From a virus, in IMG/VR virus record IMGVR_UViG_3300025133_009203, positions 1 through 35,003 of that record: a stretch of DNA of 35,003 nucleotides; one strand, 5' to 3'. The notes beneath the pieces were generated by a model. That model saw nothing but the letters and a program-made list of their open reading frames with translations. It did not search any database and was not told where the DNA came from. This document shows, piece after piece, positions 6,600-14,800 of this stretch (position 1 is its first letter; each line of letters starts with the position of its first letter). Position numbers and translations under genes: made by a program.

Positions 6600-6830
6600 A
6601 TGAGTTCTTATAAATTATCAGATGAGATTATATCTCAAATTGCAAAATTGACGCAACTAGCAATTCTTACGGGAACTGATGTTGTTGATAATATGCGAAC
6701 CATTAGAGTAGAAGTTTCTGATTCAGATGTCGATACTTTAGTTTTGACTTCCGAATACAGATCAGATGCAGAAGAACAAATTAATAAACTAATGAATGAA
6801 GCTAGCAGCTTAAATACAGAAAACAACTAG
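6600..6830 (+). CDS. Small hypothetical protein
   Basis: A 76-residue, mildly acidic protein preceded by an excellent AAGGAG (6586-6591). It has a helix-strand look (SDEIISQIAKLTQLAILTGTDVVDN... followed by IRVEVSDSDVDTLVLTSEY) and no recognisable family. It is first in a run of nucleotide-metabolism genes, 9 bases before the dUTPase-like gene, and directly downstream of the palindrome. Confidence 0.7.
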   Translation: MSSYKLSDEIISQIAKLTQLAILTGTDVVDNMRTIRVEVSDSDVDTLVLTSEYRSDAEEQINKLMNEASSLNTENN

Positions 6831-6839
6831 GACATCACT

Positions 6840-7349
6840 GTGGCAATAACAGTCAAGGGAAAACAAAAACACTCTTCAGACACTAATGTACGGCATGATG
6901 AGAGTCGATTGCCACCAGATATCTCAGTTACATTTAATGAGGTAGTCTTAAATACAGAAGAAGAATCTGATGAGTCATCAGATTCTTTAAAAGCTATGTT
7001 CGAGCTAAGGGAAGAATTTATGGTATCTCTTAGAGAAAAATACCCCATTGATAATCCTGCTTGGCCGCTAGATCTTTCTCAAAAACCTGAGCAGCAGTAT
7101 TGTAGAGATATCGCTCTAAGGGGTGTAGAAGAAATGTTTGAAGCTCTCCAGCATTTGAAAAATTGGAAACCTCATCGTACTACAGAAATAATAGAGTTTG
7201 ATAGAGCTGAATTTTTAGAAGAAGTCGTAGATGCATTTAATTACTTTTTCTCATTATTAATATTGACAGGTCATTCATATAGCGATCTGTATGAAGCATA
7301 TCTGAAAAAGGACAAGATTATTCATGAAAGACTCAAAGGAAATTATTGA
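6840..7349 (+). CDS. All-alpha dUTPase/MazG-like NTP pyrophosphatase
   Basis: The start is GTG 6840. After a disordered acidic N-terminus (about 60 residues), the C-terminal 105 residues match the dimeric all-alpha dUTPase/MazG group. Metal-binding acidic positions are visible in RGVEEMFEALQHLKNW and FLEEVVDAFNYFFSLLILTG, followed by YLKKDKIIHERLKGNY. It would hydrolyse dUTP (or a related dNTP) to the monophosphate, supplying dUMP to ThyX and keeping uracil out of DNA. The stop overlaps the next small gene by 26 bases. A shorter relative of the domain is found in the gene at 7559. Confidence 0.8.
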   Translation: MAITVKGKQKHSSDTNVRHDESRLPPDISVTFNEVVLNTEEESDESSDSLKAMFELREEFMVSLREKYPIDNPAWPLDLSQKPEQQYCRDIALRGVEEMFEALQHLKNWKPHRTTEIIEFDRAEFLEEVVDAFNYFFSLLILTGHSYSDLYEAYLKKDKIIHERLKGNY

Positions 7350-7572
7350 CTCTGGCGTGCTCTCACACAGAGAGCTAGAAAAGAGTTTTTCATTTAATTC
7401 TGTGTTACACCTGGTTGAAATCATTAAGAATATAGATCTAGAAGTTCAGTCTGGAGATATTGTGTTTAACAATGATTCATCATGTCTTTGCTTCAATTCG
7501 ACAAACAAGAAAGAACTTATAAAGACTTTAAAGAATATGAATAGATCGGAGATTTCAATTGACAAAGATTGA
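7324..7572 (+). CDS. Small hypothetical protein
   Basis: An 82-residue protein squeezed between the dUTPase-like gene (26-base overlap) and the HAD fusion gene (14-base overlap). It has the look of a small alpha/beta domain (VLHLVEIIKNIDLEVQSGDIVFNNDSSCLCF) with no recognisable motif. The overlaps suggest translational coupling and a role tied to its neighbours. Confidence 0.6.
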   Translation: MKDSKEIIDSGVLSHRELEKSFSFNSVLHLVEIIKNIDLEVQSGDIVFNNDSSCLCFNSTNKKELIKTLKNMNRSEISIDKD

Positions 7573-8476
7573 AGACCTTTTCTCATCACAGAAAAAATTT
7601 AATGATCTGTTTTATGATCTTAGTAATTTAGATGATTTAGAAAAAGAAGAGATAACGAAATCACTATCACTAGCATTACATTCAGAGGTTAGTTCTCTTA
7701 TTTCTGCAATTAATTTTAAAGATCACAGGCACAATAGAAAGGAAATTGATAAATCAAAAATTTTATTTGAATCAGTAGACTCTTTTCGATATCTTCTTGC
7801 CATATTGAATATTTGGGAAATTTCAAGCAATGAATTCTTACAGGCATTTGAAGACAAGGACATATTTTTAAATCTAAGGCATGAGCACGGAAAGAAGAAG
7901 TGGGAAGGCGAGCCCGTAGTAATTGTTGACTTAGATGATGTCATAGCGGATTTTAGAAGTAATTTCTCTTCTTGGGTTGAAAAGAAGCACAACATAGAAA
8001 TAGATGTAGAGTCACCAGAATATTATTTTATAAATGATCTAACTAAGCATGATATAAATCCCGAGGGAGTATTTTTAGAGTTTGTATCACAAGGTGGGTT
8101 TAGAGATCTAACACTAGTGGATGGTGCAAAAGAGTTTCTAAGCGAACTTAAAGAGAAGGGATACTGGATACACCTGCTTACAGCTCGTCCGTCTGATAAT
8201 ATAAGATGCTTCTATGATACACACGGATGGCTAGCAGATCATGATATCATATTTGATAAGCTATCCTTCAGCTCAGAAAAATTTAGATGGTGTGCTAATT
8301 CAGAGTATTATGATAGTAATTCAATTCAATTTGCAATAGATGACTCACCCAAGCACACAACAGAATACGTGAAGCACGGGATCAAGTGCTATGTACCAGT
8401 TAAAAGCTATAACAAAGAAGTTTGGGAAAAAGAAGGAGTTGTAACTTATGACTCATTTGACTCATTTTTTAAATAA
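7559..8476 (+). CDS. Fusion of a dUTPase/MazG-like domain and a 5'-nucleotidase-like HAD domain
   Basis: The start is TTG 7559 behind CGGAGA. Residues about 25-108 resemble the second half of the upstream dUTPase-like protein (HSEV..., ILFESVDSFRYLLAILNIWEI, KDIFLNLRH). Residues about 118-305 are a HAD phosphatase of the 5'(3')-deoxyribonucleotidase type: VDLDDVIADF (nucleophile Asp124, acid Asp126), LTARPSD, and AIDDSPKH. The combination would remove phosphates from nucleotides, perhaps clearing unwanted dNMPs. The N-terminal domain is partial and may bind rather than cleave. Assignment of the HAD domain is firm; the exact substrate is inferred. Confidence 0.75.
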   Translation: MTKIEDLFSSQKKFNDLFYDLSNLDDLEKEEITKSLSLALHSEVSSLISAINFKDHRHNRKEIDKSKILFESVDSFRYLLAILNIWEISSNEFLQAFEDKDIFLNLRHEHGKKKWEGEPVVIVDLDDVIADFRSNFSSWVEKKHNIEIDVESPEYYFINDLTKHDINPEGVFLEFVSQGGFRDLTLVDGAKEFLSELKEKGYWIHLLTARPSDNIRCFYDTHGWLADHDIIFDKLSFSSEKFRWCANSEYYDSNSIQFAIDDSPKHTTEYVKHGIKCYVPVKSYNKEVWEKEGVVTYDSFDSFFK

Positions 8477-8480
8477 ATCA

Positions 8481-8509
8481 ATATAAAATAACAGTCTACT
8501 GTGTATGAT
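8481..8509 (+). promoter_or_regulatory. Promoter: ATATAAAATA box plus TATGAT, before thyX
   Basis: ATATAAAATA (8481-8490) matches the 4279 and 11816 boxes at eight of ten positions. TATGAT at 8504-8509 lies at the same 23-base start-to-start distance. The -10 lies inside the 5' arm of the hairpin at 8500-8522. Confidence 0.45.
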
Positions 8510-8522
8510 TAGATCATACACA
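8500..8522 (+). promoter_or_regulatory. Perfect 10-bp hairpin next to the thyX ribosome-binding site
   Basis: TGTGTATGAT (8500-8509) pairs perfectly with ATCATACACA (8513-8522) across the three-base loop TAG. It ends two bases before TTGGAGA, the Shine-Dalgarno sequence of thyX. In read-through RNA the stem would abut or hinder the ribosome site. RNA started from the -10 at 8504-8509 would lack the 5' arm. It could also act as a protein-binding dyad. Confidence 0.55.
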
Positions 8523-8536
8523 ATTGGAGATATACC

Positions 8537-9514
8537 GTGCCACAAAATACTGACCTGCCACCAATCACGCTTCCTATGGATCTTAAATTTGATCAAGAGC
8601 CTGAGACAGAATTTTTTAATAATCTAGAAGCACTCAAGATCGAGCTAGTAGATTATCCTACTAGAGAGCAAGCTTTGAATGTTGCGTGGCAATATGTCAA
8701 GGCTACGTGGGCTGATGATCCAGAAGAGACGCGCCCGCAAGTATCTCAGAAAGAGCTCAGTAAAAATTTAGAAGATGTACTTTGCTTTCGAGCGTTACCA
8801 ACTCCCATGGAATGCATGGGCTTCACATTCAAGCTGAGCGGCCTGTCATTTCAAGAAGTAACGCATATCATTAGGCACAGGGCGGGATCTTTCGCAGCAC
8901 AGTGTACTGGTGATAGAGATCTTAGAAATGATCCTGCTGTTATTCCCGAAGCAGTACAGAATTCACCAGAGTATCTAGAGAGATGGAAGAAATTAGTAGT
9001 TGACTCGAAACAGCTTTACGCAGAAATGACAGATTCAAGAGATGTCTCTATGATGGACGCAAGAATGATTCTTCCTAAATGCATGACATCATTTTATTTT
9101 ATGCGAATGAATCTTAAAGATCTATTAGGCTTTATTAGACAAAGACAGGATCTTCAAATTCAACCAGCAGCAGATAATATTTTAGCTGCCTCAATGGCAA
9201 GAGAATTAATTAGGGTGCTTCCAGAAGCATCTGTTGCAATTGATTTCACAAAGCCGGACATGCACTATATTAAGACCTTTAGAGTAAAGGTAAATGATGA
9301 ATGGACGAGCCGAGGAACTAATCTATACTGGCCAGAGCCCAAAAATGATATATTCGACTATCATCCAAAAGATACAATTTATCAGGCAACGCGAGAAGAA
9401 ATTAATGGAACTGATAATCCGCATAGACCTACTGTATTCCAGAATATCTGGGAAGATCTAATGAGTGACATTAAAGAAATGTCCCTTAGATACAAGACCC
9501 TGTATGATATCTAG
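8537..9514 (+). CDS. thyX: Flavin-dependent thymidylate synthase
   Basis: Converts dUMP to dTMP using FAD and methylene-tetrahydrofolate. The start is GTG 8537 behind TTGGAGA. The ThyX signature is at residues 113-127, RHRAGSFAAQCTGDR. The family pattern is RHRxxSxxxxSxR; here Cys123 takes the place of the second Ser, and the following arginine is shifted. The rest (residues about 100-240, including MTSFYFMRMNLKDLLGFIRQRQD and ILAASMARELIRVLPEASVAID) is consistent with the ThyX core. At 325 residues it is longer than typical cellular ThyX, with N- and C-terminal extensions, as in several phage versions. It sits with dUTPase and dCMP-deaminase genes that make its substrate. Confidence 0.85.
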   Translation: MPQNTDLPPITLPMDLKFDQEPETEFFNNLEALKIELVDYPTREQALNVAWQYVKATWADDPEETRPQVSQKELSKNLEDVLCFRALPTPMECMGFTFKLSGLSFQEVTHIIRHRAGSFAAQCTGDRDLRNDPAVIPEAVQNSPEYLERWKKLVVDSKQLYAEMTDSRDVSMMDARMILPKCMTSFYFMRMNLKDLLGFIRQRQDLQIQPAADNILAASMARELIRVLPEASVAIDFTKPDMHYIKTFRVKVNDEWTSRGTNLYWPEPKNDIFDYHPKDTIYQATREEINGTDNPHRPTVFQNIWEDLMSDIKEMSLRYKTLYDI

Positions 9515-10265
9515 TTTGGCTAGAAAGACGCAAGATAGACGATTGCACTCACTAACTAATTCTATTACTCGATCGACCATGAGACTCATAAAGGGCATGA
9601 CAACACTATTGCCCTCTAGAAGAGTTGACAAGGATGAGCTTATAGTAGATCTTGAAACAGAGTCAAATGAATTATTTGAAATACTTCCTGGACAATTTCC
9701 GCTAAGGATAGATAAATCCACACTTCAGGAGGACTACATAGAGAATATTGATACAGAACTATCAGTTACAGTTGAAATAGACAGGTCTTCGGATAGATTT
9801 AATGTTAGTGCGTCAGACAAGCCGTTACTCGGAGCACATGATGTAGGAATGCATCTATTAATAGAGATTCCAGACAATCTTTGCAATCAAGACAGGAAGC
9901 TGCTAAGAGATGAAGTCTCTAATTCAGTTAGGCATGAGCTAGAGCATATTAGTCAAGGACAAAGATGCGATAATCCATTCTCAGTATTTGGAAGAGGATC
10001 TGAATATTACACATTTATTAATTCATCTGTTGATGTAGATAGTTCGATGGCAAAGTATCTACTAGGTCCCACAGAAATTCCTGCATTTGTCAGGGGCTAC
10101 TCACATAACTCTGACGACATGGATGCCTTGATATCCAAAATTGAAAATTTTTTAACACACTATACTGAAAAGGGATTTATAGATGATAGAGAAAAAGATA
10201 TTATCTTTAATACTTGGATTGACTGGTCTAGAAGATTTCTCAAACAAAAGAGATTTTTGAATTAA
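9465..10265 (+). CDS. Putative zinc metallopeptidase (HELEH motif)
   Basis: The product has VRHELEHISQGQR near residue 160, an HExxH zinc-binding motif. About 40 residues later comes GPTEIPAFVRGY, whose glutamate could be the third ligand. It resembles phage proteins annotated only as putative metallopeptidases. Target unknown. GTG 9465 has an acceptable purine-rich leader (GGGAAG) but lies 50 bases inside thyX. ATG 9504 or ATG 9579 are alternatives, and the basic N-terminal segment before residue 40 may not be translated. No signal peptide or membrane helix is seen, so it should act in the cytoplasm or virion. Confidence 0.6.
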   Translation: MTLKKCPLDTRPCMISSLARKTQDRRLHSLTNSITRSTMRLIKGMTTLLPSRRVDKDELIVDLETESNELFEILPGQFPLRIDKSTLQEDYIENIDTELSVTVEIDRSSDRFNVSASDKPLLGAHDVGMHLLIEIPDNLCNQDRKLLRDEVSNSVRHELEHISQGQRCDNPFSVFGRGSEYYTFINSSVDVDSSMAKYLLGPTEIPAFVRGYSHNSDDMDALISKIENFLTHYTEKGFIDDREKDIIFNTWIDWSRRFLKQKRFLN

Positions 10266-10290
10266 AAAATAAACTTTAATGATTTATAAT
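10262..10290 (+). promoter_or_regulatory. Possible promoter: TTAAAAAATA box plus TATAAT
   Basis: A perfect TATAAT at 10285-10290 has TTAAAAAATA exactly 23 bases upstream (10262-10271), in line with the pattern at 4279 and 11816 though the box is weaker. It would start RNA near 10297, just before the GGAGG of the next gene. Confidence 0.4.
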
Positions 10291-10315
10291 AAAACTGTCT
10301 TATTTGGAGGAAAAA

Positions 10316-10756
10316 ATGAAGGCATATATAGCAAGCTCCTGGTTTAATCCAGTAGCAAACCAGGAAGTAAATGATATTATTAGCGCACTTGAATCGAATG
10401 GATTTGAGGTGTTTTCACCAAGGGACTTCTTTGTTTGTCCCCCAACTGCCGACCTAGCTACACAAAAGTCAACCTATGAAGGAAATCTTCATCATCTACA
10501 TGAGTCTGATTTTATGATCTGTAACACTCATGGAAAAGATATGGGATCTATTTTTGAAGCTGGATACTTTAAGGCACTCGAAAAACCAATTGTGTATTTT
10601 TGTACGGGTCTTCCAGAGGGTGCGACGTTTAATCTTATGCTAGCTCAAAGCGGTATTAAGGTATGCACATCTAAGGAAGAGTTGAGTGACTATCTTTCTA
10701 GGTGTACTGACAACGAAGATCTTATATTTGAACCGTACTACGGCACCATTGAGTAA
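10316..10756 (+). CDS. Nucleoside 2-deoxyribosyltransferase-like protein
   Basis: The 146-residue product matches the nucleoside 2-deoxyribosyltransferase fold: KAYIASSWFNP at the N-terminus, the SDFMICNTHGKDMGSIFEAGY region (conserved D-x-G-x-x-x-E-x-G with the probable catalytic glutamate), and ALEKPIVYFC. Members swap bases on deoxynucleosides or hydrolyse deoxynucleotides to free base. In this context it may salvage or remove nucleotides. The start is ATG 10316 directly after TTGGAGGAAAAA; an in-frame TTG at 10304 lies in the Shine-Dalgarno sequence and is rejected. Confidence 0.75.
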   Translation: MKAYIASSWFNPVANQEVNDIISALESNGFEVFSPRDFFVCPPTADLATQKSTYEGNLHHLHESDFMICNTHGKDMGSIFEAGYFKALEKPIVYFCTGLPEGATFNLMLAQSGIKVCTSKEELSDYLSRCTDNEDLIFEPYYGTIE

Positions 10757-10765
10757 TGATAATAG

Positions 10766-11812
10766 ATGGCAAAAGACTATTACATAACTCTAGGAGTAAC
10801 TCAGGATTCTTCTGAAGATCAAATTAAAAAGGCTTACAGGAAGCTGGCATTAAAATATCACCCTGATAAAAATCCAGATGATCCCAGCGCTGAGAAGAAA
10901 TTTAAAGAAATTTCTGAAGCGTATGACTGCCTCTCAGACAAAGAGAAGAGAAATAATTATGATATGTTTCCAGAAGGAGGTGGATCAGGAGATTTCCGAG
11001 CATCTGGGATGGAGGATATCTTTAGTCACTTTAGCGAGATGTTTGGTAATGATTTTGGGTTTAGTCGATCTCGGTCTAGAGATCCTAGAAGGAGAATGTC
11101 AAAGGGAGAGTCTATTGTTCGAGAAATTAGTGTAACACTAGAAGAAGTATTAGAAGGAGCATCTCGTGAAATATCATATTCTAGAGGCCAGTCTTGCAGA
11201 GACTGTTCGGGAAAAGGGTATGCTAGTAATGATGACCTGGGAAGATGTAGGTCATGCCGAGGAAGCGGCCAGGTAGTTTCTGATTTCGGTGCAATGAGGG
11301 TTAGCACTTCTTGTAATAATTGCGGCGGGACCGGCAAGATAATTTTAAATCCTTGTAATGGTTGTGCTGGTGTAGGCGCCATGTTTAAGAATACGTCTAT
11401 CAATATAACGATTCCGCCCGGTATACTTGACGGAAATCAATTGAGAATAGAAGGACACGGTCATTTTTCTCCAGGATATCAAGTACCAGGAGATCTGTTA
11501 GTAAACATATCAGTAAGAAAACATAGAAAATTTGATAGAAAGGGACCTCATATTTACAGTGAAAAGAGAATCTCTTTTAAAGCTGCAGTCCTTGGAGCAT
11601 CTGTTGAAGTCGAACTAATAGATGGAAAGATCAATCTCAATGTGCCTTCAGGAACACAGTCTCAAACAGTTATGAGTGTCGGATCCCGTGGATTGCCAAT
11701 AGATGTGGGTGACCCAGAGCGCGGAAATCACTACGTAGTCATTATAGTTGATGTTCCTAACAAAATATCAGAAGCTGATAGAAAAATTATTGAACAGCTT
11801 GATTTATCATAG
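10766..11812 (+). CDS. dnaJ: DnaJ co-chaperone (type I)
   Basis: A full-length type I J-protein. The J domain is at residues 1-70 with the HPD motif (KYHPDKNP), followed by a Gly/Phe-rich linker (about 71-110). The zinc domain has four repeats: [24 protein letters not shown] and CNGCAGVG. The C-terminal substrate-binding domains carry [19 protein letters not shown]. It should stimulate an Hsp70 ATPase, most likely the host DnaK because none is seen here, perhaps for replication-complex remodelling or virion assembly. It lies between deoxynucleotide and polymerase genes, 9 bases after the previous stop. Confidence 0.95.
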   Translation: MAKDYYITLGVTQDSSEDQIKKAYRKLALKYHPDKNPDDPSAEKKFKEISEAYDCLSDKEKRNNYDMFPEGGGSGDFRASGMEDIFSHFSEMFGNDFGFSRSRSRDPRRRMSKGESIVREISVTLEEVLEGASREISYSRGQSCRDCSGKGYASNDDLGRCRSCRGSGQVVSDFGAMRVSTSCNNCGGTGKIILNPCNGCAGVGAMFKNTSINITIPPGILDGNQLRIEGHGHFSPGYQVPGDLLVNISVRKHRKFDRKGPHIYSEKRISFKAAVLGASVEVELIDGKINLNVPSGTQSQTVMSVGSRGLPIDVGDPERGNHYVVIIVDVPNKISEADRKIIEQLDLS

Positions 11813-11815
11813 CAC

Positions 11816-11844
11816 GTGTAAAATACATAATTTTGGTTTATAAT
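11816..11844 (+). promoter_or_regulatory. Promoter: GTGTAAAATA box plus TATAAT, before the polymerase gene
   Basis: GTGTAAAATA (11816-11825) and TATAAT (11839-11844) repeat exactly the box and the 23-base start-to-start distance of the 4279 promoter. RNA would start near 11851, beside the GAGGAGG of the polymerase gene. Confidence 0.55.
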
Positions 11845-11867
11845 AAGCTTAATTGAGGAGGCACTTT

Positions 11868-14800
11868 GTGTCAAAATTTAAGAATATTATAGTTCCTAAA
11901 CGATTTGTTGGGATACATGCTCATAGCGGAACTGGATCACCATACGATGGTCTAGGTTACCCTAATCAACATATTGATTTCGTTCTATCAAATGAAATGG
12001 ATGCTTGGGCACTTACTGATCACGGAAACGGAAACGGACTTGCTCATGCACATACACATGCTAAAAAGCTAAAAGCAAGAGGGCAAAAGTACAGACAGAT
12101 CTACGGTGTTGAATTTTACTTTGTTCCATCTCTAGGTGACTGGCGAGTCCAGTATGAGGATCATAGAGAGCAAGTTCGCCTCGCTAAATCTGAGAAAAAG
12201 TCAAAAGAAAAAACAGATATAAATTCTGAAGATGAAGTATCTGGCGGGCTCGTTATTGAAAATGAGGAAGAGACAAAGTCTGAATACGATCTCGATAAGA
12301 ATAGTTGGAAAAGACGATATCACTTAGTGGTTCTTGCAAAGAATCAGAAGGGCCTTGAGAATCTTTTCACACTAGTTAAGAAGTCATATACTGATGGGTT
12401 CTATAGATTTCCTAGAATTGATTATAATCTGCTTAAGCTTCATGGAGAGGGACTTATAGTTTCAACAGCTTGCGTGGGAGGACTTCCAGCATCAATAGCG
12501 ATTCGAGGCGAGGCAGCAGAAAAAAGCTTTGGTGATATCCAGCTAGAACTACAGAACATGGCAGACAGATTTGTTGATTCAGTAGGTTTTGAAAATTTTA
12601 ATCTAGAGCTTCAATTCAATAATTTGGGAATACAGCATACAACAAATAAGCACCTAATTGAACTATCAAAATCAACAGGACTACCCTTAGTAGCTACTGC
12701 TGATTCCCATTACTATGGAGCCGATCTTTGGGAAGCAAGAGAGCTTTATAGAAAATTGGGGAGAATGGGAGCAAGAGGAGGCGAGTTCAAACCTCTTCCA
12801 AAGTTTGAAGACTTAAAGTGCGAGCTATATCCTAAAAATGCTAGCCAGATGTGGGAAGAGTTTGGAGAGCATTATGACAAGCATGATTTCTATAAGGGGA
12901 ATGAAGAGCTTGTCAAGTCTGCAATTGAGCGATCATATGATATCGCGTGGGACCAGTGTGAAGAAGTGTGGTTTGATACGAGCGCAAAGCTTCCAAACTT
13001 TAGCACACCAGAACAGCCTGCATTTAAAAAGCTTGTCGGGCAAGTCAAGCAAGGAATTATCGACATGGGCTTGCAAGATAACAAGCCATATTTGGAGAGA
13101 GCTGCAGAGGAGTTAGACATAATCAAGCAGCTTGGATTTGAAAATTATTTCCTGACCCTGACATCTGTATTTGAAGAGTCTGGAAAGAGAACACTGATTG
13201 GCCCAGGGCGAGGCTCAGGCGGCGGATCTCTTGTGAACTATCTGCTTTCAATCACGCATATAGATCCCATTAAGTATAATTTACTGTTTGAGAGATTCTT
13301 GGGCCTTCACAAAGCATCCTGGCCAGACATAGACACAGATGTGGGGGACAGAGATGTCCTTATCGATGTATCTAGAGAGATGTTCGGTGAGGATTCAGTT
13401 GTCCCAGTATCTAACTTTAATACTCTCAAGCTTAAGTCTCTAATCAAGGACGTTGCTAAATTTTATGGAATACCATTCGGTGAAGTAAATACAATGACGA
13501 ACCCTCTAGAGAGGGATGTTATGCCCAGAGCAATGGGAGATCATGAAGAAAAGTCAACCTATGTTTTAACACATGAGGATTGTGAAAAATATAGCCCTGC
13601 ATATCGTGAGTTCATGGAAAAATATCCAAAGATAAAAGAACATGTTCAGAATCTCTTTATGGAAAGTCGATCAATTGGTAGACATGCTGGTGGAGTTTTA
13701 GTTTGCCCTAATCTTGAAAAATACATGCCACTCATTAAAGTCAGGGGAGAATTACAAACACCCTGGTCTGAGGGAATGAATGTTAGAAACCTTGAAGAAA
13801 ACGGATTTTTAAAGTTTGACTTTCTTGGTCTTGCCACGCTTAAGATGGTTGAAGACTGTATTAGACTCATTCTCAAGGAGGGAATGGTAGAGGCTGGAAA
13901 TTATGAAGAACCAACCTTTGATGAGATCAATGACTTTTTTGATGATAACTTGAACAGTCGGTATCATGAGATGGATGATCAAGATGTGTGGAAGCATGTC
14001 TATCACAAGGGCAGGTTCGTCCAGGTATTCCAGTTTACAAATACAGGAGCTCGTAATTTCTGCAAAGCTGCAAAGCCAACGTGTATCGAAGACCTTGCTG
14101 CCATTACTGCAATCTATAGACCTGGACCGCTCGCGGCAAATGTCCATAGAAAGTATGTCAAGGCTGGAAAGAATTTAGATGATATTGTATATGATCATCC
14201 GATTCTTGAAGAGCTTCTCACAGAAAGTAGAGGATTTGTTATCTATCAAGAGCAATTCATGCTTATTGCGCAGAAGCTTTGTGGGTTTGATAAGGGTGCA
14301 TCAGATAAGATGAGAAAGACTCTTGTTAAGAAGTCACTAGACCAAAACTACAAGAAAGTGAAAGAGCGCGAAGATCTAAGAAAAGCATTCATCGATGGAG
14401 CTGTAAACCTAAGCGGAATGGATCTCAAGAAAGCAACAGATCTATATGAGACCATCGAAGCATTCTCTGGATATGGATTCAATAAGAGTCACGCTGTAGC
14501 TTATGCTGTTGATTCTTATTATTCAGCGTGGCTACACACTCACTATGAAAAGCAGTGGCTTGCAACATGTCTTCAGACATGGAATGGATCTCCAAAGTTT
14601 GGAAAGATTATATCTGAGATTAAATCTTTTGGGTATAAAATCTTACAAGCTGATATCAATACGTCTTCTGAGGTGTGGGTATTCTCCGAAGAAAGAGGGG
14701 GATTCGTTCCTCCGCTTACAGCAATTAAGGGAGTGGGATCAGCAGCTGTACAGGAAATATTGGAAAGACGACCCTTTGATAACATCGATCAGCTGCTATT

